A DNA stretch of 64,000 nt from Brevibacillus porteri (GCF_003013475.1 NZ_PXZO01000011.1:124001-188000); one strand, 5' to 3'. Positions 34,641-43,851 are shown, numbered from the stretch's first letter. The notes: generated by a model from the letters alone, not told the origin. Translations and numbers: made by a program.

Positions 34641-37226
34641 ATGCTGTTACAGACGCAGGTTCACACGATTTTTATGCTCGTCGGTCCCACAGAATGTGGG
34701 AAAACGACTTTTGCCAAGGAAGTACTCATGCCGAGGCTGTCTTTTGAAGATGAACAAAAAAACGCAAAAGCAAATGTCCAATACATTTCCTCGGATAGCA
34801 TTCGCCAGGAACTGCTGGGCTATGATTACGACAAGTATGATCAGGTGATGCTTGAGGCCAGCGAGCAGGCATTTCAGCTCCTGTTTGAAAAGCTGCGCTT
34901 GGTGACATCGTTTCCGATCAACGCCGAATTCGTGGTTGTCGATACAACAGGACTAGCAGAAGACTTCCGTTCGAAAGTCCGCGAAATTGCAGCCGAGAAC
35001 AATTACCGATTGGAGGTGATCCTCTTTGATTATCGCAATCGGGAAGATTACTATGCATCCGAGCGGTCAAAAAAACTGATTACCAACCATATTCTCCGGT
35101 TAAAGCAAGAAGTGCTTCGGGCATTATCCAAGGAAGGGTACCACAACATACACCGGATACGGCACAAAGATTTTTACGCACTAGCTGATGGGGTGGCTAA
35201 TCCACGTTATGAGGTCATGATCGAAAATAAGGATGCCTATCTGGCTACGATCCTTCCCAAAGACCAAACATACATTATCATCGGAGACATTCACGAATGC
35301 GTCCACGAATTAAAAGGTCTCCTGCAAAACTACGGATTCAAGCTCGAGGACAATCGTCTCATCTCGACTGACAAGGTGCAGCATACCAAAATCATCATAG
35401 CAGGGGACTGGATCGACAAAGGAGCGCAAACCAGGGAGATCATCGAGTTTCTATACGAAAATCAACAGCATTTCTTGTTTGTTGTCGGGAACCACGAAAA
35501 TTTTGTCTACAAGTACTTGCGAAAGGAATTAAAAGGGGTAGACCCGCAGCTATTGGAGAATTACTTTGATTCCACACACGTCCTGGAAAAAGATGCTGAA
35601 CTAACAGCGATGTTCAATCACCTGTATACGCTCGCTCAGCCGTTTTATCGATCGAACGCACTGACTGGCCCGTCCTATTATGTAACACACGCTCCCTGCA
35701 AAAAGAAGTATATGGGAAAGCTTGATACAAATTCGATGCGGCGCCAACGTAATTTTCGGATAGATCGAACAGCTTCATTGGAAGAGCAACTCGCATTTTT
35801 GACGGGTGAAGCGGTCAGTAACCATCCGTACCATATTTTTGGACATATTGCGGCGCAAAAAACGTTTCGCCTGAAGAACAAGCTCCATCTCGATACAGGA
35901 TGTGTGCACGGAAATGCTTTGACCTCCGTCGTGATCGCACACAAGCCGTTTTTCAAATCGTTTCAGTCTGAGCATCGGGTGATGACTGATGAGCTGCCGA
36001 TCTTGTTCCATGCAGAAAAACAAGTATCCATGGGAGACTTGGAAGAGGAAGAACTCCGTCGACTCCGTTACTGTTCGCAAAATAAGGTCAATTTTATTTC
36101 CGGAACGATGCCTCCGGCGGATAAGGATCAGGCGACTCAGGAATTGGAGTCTTTGAAGGCAGGGCTGGACTACTTCGCGAGTCGAGGCATTCAGCAAGTC
36201 GTGTTACAGCCGAAATACATGGGTTCGAGATGCAATCTCTATCTCCATCATGATCGCGACAAATGCTTTGCGATCAGCAGAAACGGTTATGCCATCAATC
36301 AAGTTGATTTGACACTAATTTATGACAAGCTACATGCAAGGTTCAGCGAATACATGGAGCAGAATGAAATGGCAATGCTCATCTTGGATGGCGAATTGTT
36401 GCCGTGGAGTGCAATAGGGAAGGGCTTGATCGAAAAGCAGTTCAAACCAATCGAATCCGCGCTGCACAGTGAATTTGCATTTTTGCAGGAAAATGGTTTT
36501 GAAGAGGCGCTTCACCAACTCATTCACAACTATGACGAGAGCGGATTCGAAAAAGACCAGTTCCACCTTTCCAAGAGTGCGCTCACGGAAAAATTCGGTT
36601 CGAGCTTGTATCAAAACTACAAGTATGTACGAGAAATCAAAGAGAGCTACGTTCCTGTCGACAAGCATTTGGAGGCCTATCACATTTACCAAAAACAGAT
36701 GGAGCTCTATGCAGGAGAAGGGGAGTTAGCCTACAAGTCATTTTCCATTCTAAAGGCTGTCTATTTGAATGGGGACGAGCAATTGCCGAAATCGGATACA
36801 TCCGATATGTATCGCTTCGTAAATGACGATCATTTTCTCGCCATCGATTTGTCTGAGCCGAATGCATATGAACTAGCGACACGTTACTTTGCCACGATTA
36901 CACTGGAAAACAAGATGGAAGGCATCGTGATCAAGCCAGAGGTCATCGATCAGAAGGTCGTTCCTGCCATGAAGGTTCGCAATCCGGAGTACTTGGCGAT
37001 TATTTATGGCTACGACTACCGTTTTCCACACAAGTACCGAAAGCTGTTCAATCAGAAAAATATTACGCAAAAGCTCAAGACTTCGATGAAGGAACACAGG
37101 CTGGGGGAGCGGATGCTTGGGTTCAAATTCGACGAAATTTCTCCAGAAAATACGGAATATCAAAAAGTAGTCGCAACGATGCTCTTTGAAGTGGCGAAGG
37201 AAAAAGAGATCGATCCGCGATTGTAA
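34641..37226 (+). CDS. pnkp: Polynucleotide kinase-phosphatase-ligase Pnkp
   Basis: An 861-residue three-domain RNA repair enzyme. Domain 1 is the 5' kinase with P-loop GPTECGKTT near residue 15. Domain 2 is a metallophosphatase (2',3' ends) with GDIHE about 215, GDWIDKG about 255 and GNHEN about 284. Domain 3 is the ligase/adenylyltransferase with the nucleophile motif KYMGSR about residue 525 and downstream EGIVIKPE. Bacterial Pnkp needs Hen1 to ligate, and the two are adjacent here. Together they heal RNA cut by ribotoxins. Start ATG 34641 follows AAAGGGGG. Length is normal and no catalytic motif appears lost. Confidence 0.94.
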   Translation: MLLQTQVHTIFMLVGPTECGKTTFAKEVLMPRLSFEDEQKNAKANVQYISSDSIRQELLGYDYDKYDQVMLEASEQAFQLLFEKLRLVTSFPINAEFVVVDTTGLAEDFRSKVREIAAENNYRLEVILFDYRNREDYYASERSKKLITNHILRLKQEVLRALSKEGYHNIHRIRHKDFYALADGVANPRYEVMIENKDAYLATILPKDQTYIIIGDIHECVHELKGLLQNYGFKLEDNRLISTDKVQHTKIIIAGDWIDKGAQTREIIEFLYENQQHFLFVVGNHENFVYKYLRKELKGVDPQLLENYFDSTHVLEKDAELTAMFNHLYTLAQPFYRSNALTGPSYYVTHAPCKKKYMGKLDTNSMRRQRNFRIDRTASLEEQLAFLTGEAVSNHPYHIFGHIAAQKTFRLKNKLHLDTGCVHGNALTSVVIAHKPFFKSFQSEHRVMTDELPILFHAEKQVSMGDLEEEELRRLRYCSQNKVNFISGTMPPADKDQATQELESLKAGLDYFASRGIQQVVLQPKYMGSRCNLYLHHDRDKCFAISRNGYAINQVDLTLIYDKLHARFSEYMEQNEMAMLILDGELLPWSAIGKGLIEKQFKPIESALHSEFAFLQENGFEEALHQLIHNYDESGFEKDQFHLSKSALTEKFGSSLYQNYKYVREIKESYVPVDKHLEAYHIYQKQMELYAGEGELAYKSFSILKAVYLNGDEQLPKSDTSDMYRFVNDDHFLAIDLSEPNAYELATRYFATITLENKMEGIVIKPEVIDQKVVPAMKVRNPEYLAIIYGYDYRFPHKYRKLFNQKNITQKLKTSMKEHRLGERMLGFKFDEISPENTEYQKVVATMLFEVAKEKEIDPRL

Positions 37227-37229
37227 ATG

Positions 37230-37268
37230 AAAAACGAGAAGCCGCTACCACACGGGCTTCTCGTTTTT
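37230..37268. terminator. Bidirectional terminator between pnkp and glnT
   Basis: The 14-bp stem AAAAACGAGAAGCC/GGCTTCTCGTTTTT (37230-37243, 37255-37268) lies between the convergent genes. Confidence 0.9.
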
Positions 37269-37278
37269 ATTCGTAGAG

Positions 37279-38694
37279 CTATTTGTTGGAGGAAGGAGTA
37301 GCATTATCCCAGGCTTCAATATTATCGAGACCTTCAATACTGTCCTTGTAGAACACAGGATCTTTTCCTGCTTTTTTCTGTTCCAAATAATCATGTAGCG
37401 CAGCATAGGCGACTTTTGACAACATGGCGATCGCAATCAGATTGACGATGACCATGAGGCCCATGAACAAATCGGCCAAATCCCATACGAGCTGTACCTT
37501 TGCCACTGATCCGAACAACACCATGGCGAGTACACTTAAACGATATAGCATGAGCCATGCTTTGCTTGTCTTTAAAAACTCGATGTTGGTCTCGCCATAA
37601 TAGTAGTTCCCGATCAATGTACTGAAGGCGAACAGGAATACCATAATGGCAAGGAAGCCAGACGCCCAAGAACCAATATGAATGCTCAGTGCTGCTTGGG
37701 ACAGCTCAATGCCACTCAGTCCTTGTTGCGTGTATGCGCCGGACAGCAAAATAATGAAAGCTGTGCTTGTACAGATCACGAGGGTATCGAATAGAACACC
37801 GAATGCTTGAATCAAACCTTGCTTCACTGGATGGCTTGTCGTTGCTGTAGCTGCAGCATTCGGGGCACTACCCATACCAGCTTCGTTAGAGAACAAACCA
37901 CGCTTGATGCCGTGCATCAGGGCTGCACCCAGGGTTCCACCAGCAAATTGCTCGAATCCAAACGCGTTTTTCACAATCAACGTGATCAGTGCAGGCATCT
38001 CGGTGATGTTCATCATCACAATAAACAGGGCCATACCTATGTACAACACGGCCAAGACAATCACGATGTACTCAGACATTTTTGCGATGCGTTTCACACC
38101 ACCGAAAATAATCAATGCAAATGCGATCGTCATGATAATTCCGATTGTCAATCGGTCAGTACCGAACGAATTTTCAAAGGCAATCGTGATAGTGTTGGAT
38201 TGCACGGCGTTAAATACGAGACCAAACGAAAGGGTGATGAGGACAGCAAACAGTGCGCCCATCCAACGTTTGTTCAGTCCTTTTTCCATGTAATAAGCCG
38301 GACCGCCACGAAAACCGTTTTTATCCTTGATTTTATAAATCTGAGCGAGCGTACTCTCAACAAAACTGGATGCTGAACCGATAATTGCAATGACCCACAT
38401 CCAGAATACGGCGCCAGGACCACCTAAAGCAATGGCAATGGCAATTCCTGTAATGTTCCCTGTGCCGACACGCGCGGCCATACTAATAGCGAAAGCTTGA
38501 AAAGGGGAGATGCCACCATCGTCTTTCGCTCTGCCTTCTTTAATGGAACGGATCATTTCCGGCAACATACGTACTTGCAAAAATTTACCTCGGAAGGTAA
38601 AGAACAAGCCTAACGCGATTAGCATGACAATGATAATATAGGACCACAAAAAATCGTTTATAGAAGCTGTTACATCAAGTAGGAATTGTTGCAT
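37279..38694 (-). CDS. glnT: Sodium:amino acid symporter (AGCS family), GlnT-like
   Basis: A 471-residue membrane transporter. AGCS marks: MAARVGTGNITGIAIAIALGGPGAVFWMW, FRGGPAYYMEKGL, RGLFSNEAGMGSAPNAAA, FSTLIGNYYYGE. The family imports alanine, glycine or glutamine with Na+. It follows a glutaminase gene on the same strand (43-nt gap) and is controlled by the GlnK-GlnL genes nearby, as glsA-glnT is in B. subtilis; hence glutamine is the likely substrate. Confidence 0.9.
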   Translation of the reverse strand: MQQFLLDVTASINDFLWSYIIIVMLIALGLFFTFRGKFLQVRMLPEMIRSIKEGRAKDDGGISPFQAFAISMAARVGTGNITGIAIAIALGGPGAVFWMWVIAIIGSASSFVESTLAQIYKIKDKNGFRGGPAYYMEKGLNKRWMGALFAVLITLSFGLVFNAVQSNTITIAFENSFGTDRLTIGIIMTIAFALIIFGGVKRIAKMSEYIVIVLAVLYIGMALFIVMMNITEMPALITLIVKNAFGFEQFAGGTLGAALMHGIKRGLFSNEAGMGSAPNAAATATTSHPVKQGLIQAFGVLFDTLVICTSTAFIILLSGAYTQQGLSGIELSQAALSIHIGSWASGFLAIMVFLFAFSTLIGNYYYGETNIEFLKTSKAWLMLYRLSVLAMVLFGSVAKVQLVWDLADLFMGLMVIVNLIAIAMLSKVAYAALHDYLEQKKAGKDPVFYKDSIEGLDNIEAWDNATPSSNK

Positions 38695-38737
38695 CGTGTC
38701 ACCTCGAATTTTGTTATGAATGTTTCCTTAGTATTCT

Positions 38738-39700
38738 CTAAAAAATCGTTACATCCCATTCCTGAGCCATATGTTTTAACAATGAAACGCCCGCTACACT
38801 GTTTCCACAACCATCAATGGAAGGTCCAAAAATACCGATTCCACAACCATCTTGAAACGGTGAATGTGGTTTGCGGTTAGGAGGAACCAGTGTCATGATT
38901 CCGCCAGAGACGCCACTTTTTGCTGGCAGGCCAACATTCGCGGCGAATTTGCCCGATGCATCGTACATGCCACAGGTGAGCATCAGTGCTTTGGCTAAAC
39001 GGACGACATCCTTCGGGAGAACTTGTTCGTTGCGCATCGGATGGTAGCCATCGAGTGCCAAAAGGAGACCGATCAAGGCAATTTGCTCGGTGGTTACTTC
39101 AATCGAGCATTGGGTGAGATAGACCTCCAAAGCGTCTTCCACTTCACACGCCAAATAGCCAGTATCCTTTAAATAGTGAGCGAGTGCCCGGTTTCTGTGA
39201 GAGTTTTCCCATTCGGAAAGAAACACTTCCTCGTTCACCGTTGGCGTAGCACCAGTAATTTTACTGAAAAATGCATACAAGTAACGCAGTTTATGATCCG
39301 GTGTTTGACCAGGGAGAAGTGAAGAGGTCGTAATCGCTCCCGCATTGATCATCGGATTAAAAGGCTTACCTGGCTTGTTCATTTCCAGACGGATAATGGA
39401 GTTGAATGCATCTCCAGTCGGTTCTACATCTACCCGATCCAACACGTAAGGGATACCATGGTAGCAGCAAGCAGCAATAAAACTGATTACTTTCGAAATA
39501 CTTTGCATCGTGAAAGGAACTTCCCAGTCACCCGCCGTGTGCATTTTTCCTGTAGGCTCGATGATGCAAATACCTAACTGATTCGGATCCGTTCTGTCCA
39601 AAGCAGGGATATAACTGGCACATTTTCCTTCAGATGCCTTGGAACGATATTGTTCCACCCATTGTTGTAATTCATCCACGAGTAAAACCTGTTGAATCAA
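38738..39700 (-). CDS. glsA: Glutaminase
   Basis: A 320-residue glutaminase hydrolysing glutamine to glutamate and ammonia in the cytoplasm. Active-site block FTMQSISKVISF (SxxK), NPMINAGAITTSSLL, then GKFAANVGLPAKSGVSGGIM are the family motifs. The TTG at 39700 is preferred as start, since GGGGGG lies 7 nt upstream and known glutaminases begin near there; longer upstream reading is not conserved. First gene of glsA-glnT. The leader carries a hairpin with a cre-like core and the GlnL operator lies about 105 nt upstream. Confidence 0.93.
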   Translation of the reverse strand: MIQQVLLVDELQQWVEQYRSKASEGKCASYIPALDRTDPNQLGICIIEPTGKMHTAGDWEVPFTMQSISKVISFIAACCYHGIPYVLDRVDVEPTGDAFNSIIRLEMNKPGKPFNPMINAGAITTSSLLPGQTPDHKLRYLYAFFSKITGATPTVNEEVFLSEWENSHRNRALAHYLKDTGYLACEVEDALEVYLTQCSIEVTTEQIALIGLLLALDGYHPMRNEQVLPKDVVRLAKALMLTCGMYDASGKFAANVGLPAKSGVSGGIMTLVPPNRKPHSPFQDGCGIGIFGPSIDGCGNSVAGVSLLKHMAQEWDVTIF

Positions 39701-39736
39701 CGCCTTTCCCCCCAAAAATCGAATACATTGCTCTAA

Positions 39737-39771
39737 CGCGAAGTGTATAGAAAGCGCTTCCATGCTTCGCG
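39737..39771 (-). promoter_or_regulatory. Leader hairpin with cre-like core, upstream of glsA
   Basis: CGCGAAG (39737-39743) and CTTCGCG (39765-39771) form a 7-bp dyad. Its loop holds AGAAAGCGCTTCCAT (39749-39763), which on the minus strand resembles a cre site (ATGGAAGCGCTTTCT). This combines a possible CcpA site with an mRNA hairpin. Confidence 0.45.
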
Positions 39772-39804
39772 AAATACATATAATGATCACTTTACAACCA
39801 CCCT

Positions 39805-39820
39805 ACAAAATAAAACAAAA
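39805..39820 (-). promoter_or_regulatory. GlnL operator direct repeat for glsA-glnT
   Basis: On the minus strand the sequence reads TTTTGT-TTTA-TTTTGT (39820 to 39805). It is identical to the TTTTGT-N4-TTTTGT direct repeat known for GlnL in B. subtilis. It lies upstream of glsA in the divergent region next to glnK-glnL. A weak -35 with TTATAT as -10 follows, as expected for an activated promoter. Confidence 0.8.
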
Positions 39821-39863
39821 ACTCACAGATTGTTTCATGTGAGTTTCACATTTTTTTTGAGAC

Positions 39864-39892
39864 TTGTGCTTTTTACACATTCTCGATAAAAA
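39864..39892 (+). promoter_or_regulatory. Candidate promoter of glnK-glnL
   Basis: TTGTGC (39864-39869), 17 nt, TAAAAA (39887-39892). Just upstream is the perfect dyad ATGTGA-GTT-TCACAT (39837-39851), which overlaps a longer hairpin (39819-39846) ahead of a T8 tract; its role is unclear. Confidence 0.45.
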
Positions 39893-39932
39893 TAGATAGG
39901 GGCATCAAGAAACAACATGGGAAGTGAGAGGC

Positions 39933-41243
39933 ATGCGTGTTCAGACACAAGTAAAACGAGATTGGTATATATTGGCGCTCATGCTCATTACGGTCCCGTT
40001 GGCAGGAGAGTTGAAATTTTATCCCGTCAATGAGACATTTCGAATTAGCTTTGGAGCTCCTACCTTTTTCTTCTTTTTATTACTGTTTCAACGAATTCCA
40101 TCTGTACTCGCTGGCTTTTTGACGGGGATGACGGTCGTATGCTTTCGGATTGTGATCGACCTCATCGCGGGGAATCATACAGCATGGGAGGCTTCCCTCC
40201 AAGCGCATTATTCTAGCTTTTTCTTTTATTTCGCCTATTCTGTTCTGTTTTATCTAACCGGAATGCGCCGTTTTCACAACAGGACGATTCTGGTTGGATT
40301 GATGGGGATGGTCATTGAGGTATTGGCAGATCTGTTGGAGGTTCTATCCCAATATGTGCTACTGGATACTGTCCTCACTTGGGGAGCGGTGCAAGAGATG
40401 CTTGTCATCGCGCTATCCCACAGCTTTATCGTGATTAGTTTTCTCAATATGATGAAGCTGTACGAAGCACAGTCGCGGGAGCAACAGACAAGAAAACAGA
40501 ACGAGCATATGCTGATGCTTATTTCAAACCTGTATGAGGAATCGATTCATCTGAAAAAAACACTGCAAAATGCCGAGAGTATTAGTATGAAGTCTTTCGA
40601 GCTATACCAGGGCTTGCATGAGCTTCATAAAGAACAGGTAGTATCTTCGAATGTAGAGAGCTTCGCCAAGCGAGCATTGATTGTCGCAGGCGAGGTTCAC
40701 GAGATTAAAAAGGACAACCAACGTATTTTTGCAGGGCTTCACAAGCTGATATCCGATGAAAGCATTTCGGACTACATGGACATCCATCAGCTCGTGGACA
40801 TTATTAATCGAAGCAATATGAAGTATGCAACTTTGTTGGAGAAGGACATACAAATCACAGCTTCCATTTCGGGGACACATCCGCTCTACCATGTTTTCAT
40901 GATGCTCTCTCTAATCAATAATCTGGTGGCAAATGCAGTGGAAGCCATCCAGCAAACAGGAGCTATTTCCATTGCAATTGATCGGATAGGCGATGTTGTG
41001 GAAATCAGAATCAACGATGACGGACCGGGGGTACCTCCACGGCGAAAGGCTTTGCTTTTCAAGCCTGGCTTTACTACGAAATACGATCGAACCGGCAACC
41101 CCTCTACAGGGATCGGACTGTCTTATGTACAACAATTGGTGGAACAATGGCAAGGGGAAATCTCCTTACAGGATGGAGTAGAAGGGAAGGGGACAACATT
41201 TCTCATGCGATTACCAATTGATCCGATAACGAAGAAAGAGTGA
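39933..41243 (+). CDS. glnK: Glutamine sensor histidine kinase GlnK-like
   Basis: A 436-residue membrane sensor kinase. About six hydrophobic segments fill residues 10-185, then a linker and a GHKL ATPase domain with LINNLVANAVEAI (N box), NDDGPGVPP and STGIGLSYVQQLVEQW (G boxes). No canonical H-box is obvious; VAGEVHEIKKDNQRIFAGL around residue 253 is the best candidate. ATG 39933 is preferred to GTG 39924. It pairs with the response regulator 4 nt downstream. Orthologous in arrangement to B. subtilis glnK (ycbA), which senses glutamine. Confidence 0.88.
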   Translation: MRVQTQVKRDWYILALMLITVPLAGELKFYPVNETFRISFGAPTFFFFLLLFQRIPSVLAGFLTGMTVVCFRIVIDLIAGNHTAWEASLQAHYSSFFFYFAYSVLFYLTGMRRFHNRTILVGLMGMVIEVLADLLEVLSQYVLLDTVLTWGAVQEMLVIALSHSFIVISFLNMMKLYEAQSREQQTRKQNEHMLMLISNLYEESIHLKKTLQNAESISMKSFELYQGLHELHKEQVVSSNVESFAKRALIVAGEVHEIKKDNQRIFAGLHKLISDESISDYMDIHQLVDIINRSNMKYATLLEKDIQITASISGTHPLYHVFMMLSLINNLVANAVEAIQQTGAISIAIDRIGDVVEIRINDDGPGVPPRRKALLFKPGFTTKYDRTGNPSTGIGLSYVQQLVEQWQGEISLQDGVEGKGTTFLMRLPIDPITKKE

Positions 41244-41247
41244 GAAG

Positions 41248-42180
41248 ATGCTGTTTTATTTAGTTGATGACGATGATGCTGTACGTCTTATGTTGACGGA
41301 AATCATTGAAGACGAGAATCTGGGCGAAGTCGTGGGGGAAGCATCTGACGGCTCGATGGTAGACGGTCATACGTTAACCGCACGCAACGTAGATATTTTG
41401 CTGATCGATTTGTTCATGCCCAACCGGGATGGGATTGAGACGATTCGCCAAGTAAAGCCGACATTCACAGGAAAGATCGTCATGATTTCGCAGGCAGAAA
41501 CGAAAGATTTGATTGCCCAAGCTTACGCCCTTGGAAGTGAATACTACATTATCAAGCCCGTAAACAAGATCGAAGTAGTGACCATCCTCCAAAAAGTAAT
41601 CGAGAAAATTCGCCTAGAGCGTTCGATACGGGACATTCACAAATCGCTGAATGCCGTCATGCAAGTGGACCAGCAGCCTTCCGGACAACTTCGTCCGTCA
41701 CAGGGCAAACCACTTCGAGAGGCGGGTCAGTTTCTGTTAACGGAGCTGGGTATCGCGGGAGACAATGGAAGCAACGATTTGCTAGATATTTTGGACTTCT
41801 TGCATGGATACGAACAGACGCATACGTTTAAAAATGGATTTCCAGCCCTGAAAGAGATTTTTGTGGCAGTAGCACAGGACAGGCTCGGAGTAGCTGTGGA
41901 CGATCCACAAGTCGCCAAGGTTGTCAAAGCTTCTGAGCAGAGAGTCCGTCGAGCGATCTATCAGTCGCTGAATCATTTGGCGTCTCTTGGGCTTGCAGAC
42001 CTCTCGAATTGGAAGTTCGAAAATTACGCTTCGCAGTTTTTTGATTTTACGTATGTGTGGAAGAAGATGGCGGAGCTAAAGAGCAATGCCGCATCGCCTG
42101 GTTCAGATATTCGGATTAATATGAAAAAGTTCATTCAAGTGCTGTATGCAGAGGCGAAGCGTATTCAGTCGGAAGCGTGA
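41248..42180 (+). CDS. glnL: Response regulator GlnL-like (YcbB type)
   Basis: A 310-residue response regulator. The receiver domain covers residues 1-120 (FYLVDDDDAVRLML, phospho-Asp in ILLIDLFMPNRDG, SQAETKDL, YYIIKPVNK). The C-terminal half is the YcbB-type output domain (LLDILDFLHGYEQTHTFKNGFPALKEIF, VRRAIYQSLNHLASLGL). It should activate glsA-glnT through the direct repeat at 39805-39820. It is co-transcribed with glnK. Confidence 0.9.
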   Translation: MLFYLVDDDDAVRLMLTEIIEDENLGEVVGEASDGSMVDGHTLTARNVDILLIDLFMPNRDGIETIRQVKPTFTGKIVMISQAETKDLIAQAYALGSEYYIIKPVNKIEVVTILQKVIEKIRLERSIRDIHKSLNAVMQVDQQPSGQLRPSQGKPLREAGQFLLTELGIAGDNGSNDLLDILDFLHGYEQTHTFKNGFPALKEIFVAVAQDRLGVAVDDPQVAKVVKASEQRVRRAIYQSLNHLASLGLADLSNWKFENYASQFFDFTYVWKKMAELKSNAASPGSDIRINMKKFIQVLYAEAKRIQSEA

Positions 42181-42206
42181 TTGTTCTGTGTCTGACGTGA
42201 AGAGGT

Positions 42207-42238
42207 AAGTCCTGATCATGTTGATTAGGGCTTTTTGT
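42207..42238 (+). terminator. Terminator of glnK-glnL
   Basis: Stem AAGTCCTGATC/GATTAGGGCTT (42207-42217, 42223-42233, two G-T pairs) with a 5-nt loop and a T-run. Confidence 0.8.
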
Positions 42239-42260
42239 TTTGTATGGGAATGAAATTGTT

Positions 42261-42294
42261 TATTATTGACTAAACGTTCATTCAATAATAAACT
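42261..42294 (+). promoter_or_regulatory. Promoter covered by a TetR-type operator
   Basis: TTGACT (42266-42271), 17 nt, TAAACT (42289-42294). The dyad TATTATTGA (42261-42269) and TCAATAATA (42282-42290), centred on AACGTT, spans both elements. Binding of the TetR protein encoded downstream would block this promoter (inference). Confidence 0.7.
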
Positions 42295-42335
42295 GGGATC
42301 ATATACCAAATCTACAATTCACGGAGGGATCACCG

Positions 42336-43085
42336 ATGGATTTGTACTATGAGGTTACAGGAGAAGGAAAACCAGTTATTCTCTTGCACAGTGGCGGTGC
42401 TGATTTGCGAGATTGGACGTTCGTCGCGCCGATTCTGGCGAAGCATTATCAGGTCATCGCTTTCGACGGACGCGGATGCGGGAAATCGCCGTCTCCAACA
42501 GAGACAGCGAACTACGTCGATGATTTACTTGCCGTCATGGACCATTTCCAGCTGGATGAAGCCACTCTCGTAGGGCACTCGATAGGCGGTCGAATTGCTA
42601 TGGATTTTAGGCTGACTTATCCGCAGCGAGTGAGCAAGCTCGTGCTGATTGCTCCTGATGTGACAGGGTATATACCGAGTCAGCCGTTCACGGAATGGAT
42701 GCAGAAAATCCAAGCAGCACCGAATGTTGACCGAATGGTAGAGCTGTCCTTATCGGCCTGCCCATACCGCTTCGTGATGGCAAGTCCGCAAAAGGACCTA
42801 CTGGTAGAGATGGCGAAGCATAATCTAGCGAAAATGTTCGAGTGGGCGACATGGGAGTCCGTATGGCCGCAGCCCCCTGCCATTGAGCGGCTCAAAGAAT
42901 TAGCCAATCAGGCATGCTTCATTATCGGGAAGGAAGATGCCCTGGATGCGCAGCGGATTGCTGAATATTTTAAAGAAGTATTACCAGAGAGAAGGTTTAT
43001 CGAGATTACGGGTGCCGATCATAAACCGACGTTGACGCATCCTGAAGAAATCGCTCGCGCTATCACTGAATTTTTGGAGGATTGA
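42336..43085 (+). CDS. Alpha/beta hydrolase
   Basis: A 249-residue alpha/beta-fold hydrolase. HSGGADLRDW gives the oxyanion region, GHSIGG around residue 81 the nucleophile Ser, and GADHKPTLTHPEE near the end the catalytic His; an Asp is likely in GKEDALD. Start ATG 42336 behind GGAGGG. First gene of an operon with a TetR regulator; substrate unknown. Confidence 0.9.
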   Translation: MDLYYEVTGEGKPVILLHSGGADLRDWTFVAPILAKHYQVIAFDGRGCGKSPSPTETANYVDDLLAVMDHFQLDEATLVGHSIGGRIAMDFRLTYPQRVSKLVLIAPDVTGYIPSQPFTEWMQKIQAAPNVDRMVELSLSACPYRFVMASPQKDLLVEMAKHNLAKMFEWATWESVWPQPPAIERLKELANQACFIIGKEDALDAQRIAEYFKEVLPERRFIEITGADHKPTLTHPEEIARAITEFLED

Positions 43086-43093
43086 CGTAAACC

Positions 43094-43693
43094 GTGCCAC
43101 GTACCCCAGCTGAAAATGAACGTATTCGCCAAGCCGCAAAAGACAAAATCCATGCAGCTGCGATGACGCTCTTCATAAAAAAAGGCTACCACGCGACCTC
43201 AATCGACGATGTAGCCAAACAAGCCCAGATATCGAAGGGACTGCTTTACAATTATTACAAAGGCAAAGAAGAGCTTCTCGCCGCGATGGTCCAGGTACGG
43301 ATCGAGGAAGTAAAAGAAGTGATAGAGGCTGCTACGAAGCTCGCAACGCCGCACGAACAGCTGCGCCATATTGTCGACGGTGCGCTTGATAACGTCTACC
43401 AGCGACCGGATGTCTATCGTTTTTACTTGAATTTGCAGACGCAGCCCGAAGATGATCGGGTACTTGCTTCTTACAGAGAGCAATTAAATGAGGAGTCACG
43501 CAGGCAGTTTGAAGTCCAGTGCCAGATATTCAAGCAGTTAGGCGTAAAGCAGCCGAGATTGAGATCGCTCTATTTTTCTTCGGCGCTCCAAGGCGCAATG
43601 CTAATGATGACGACTTATCCGGAAGGGTTTCCGGTTGAAGAGATGAAGGAGCAGATTGTACGGGAGTATGGTTGTCCTCCGGCAGAATCATAG
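43094..43693 (+). CDS. TetR/AcrR-family regulator
   Basis: A 199-residue repressor. The HTH is at residues about 20-60: AMTLFIKKGYHATSIDDVAKQAQISKGLLYNYYKGKEELL. The C-terminal ligand domain is helical. Start GTG 43094, with GGAGG inside the hydrolase end about 12 nt away. It follows the hydrolase by 8 nt and likely autoregulates through the operator at 42261-42294. Confidence 0.9.
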   Translation: MPRTPAENERIRQAAKDKIHAAAMTLFIKKGYHATSIDDVAKQAQISKGLLYNYYKGKEELLAAMVQVRIEEVKEVIEAATKLATPHEQLRHIVDGALDNVYQRPDVYRFYLNLQTQPEDDRVLASYREQLNEESRRQFEVQCQIFKQLGVKQPRLRSLYFSSALQGAMLMMTTYPEGFPVEEMKEQIVREYGCPPAES

Positions 43694-43711
43694 CGTTACG
43701 TTCAAAAATGA

Positions 43712-43759
43712 AGAGGCTATCCCATTCGTAAATGATACTGGTGGGGCAGTCTCTTTTTC
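43712..43759 (+). terminator. Terminator of the hydrolase-tetR operon
   Basis: Imperfect 13-bp stem (43712-43724 with 43742-43754, one mismatch and G-T pairs) followed by a T-run. Confidence 0.7.
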
Positions 43760-43851
43760 TGTACGTTTGGTATAACGGCTAATAGTTAGAGGGGGAAAAT
43801 CATTCGCTTTTCAAAATCACGCGCGCGGAAAATATATCTAAATATTTAAAA

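Noticed and set aside
38738-39790. Longer glutaminase starting at 39790
   Set aside because: The extra 30 codons cover the cre-like leader hairpin and promoter-proximal region and are not conserved; TTG 39700 has a ribosome site.
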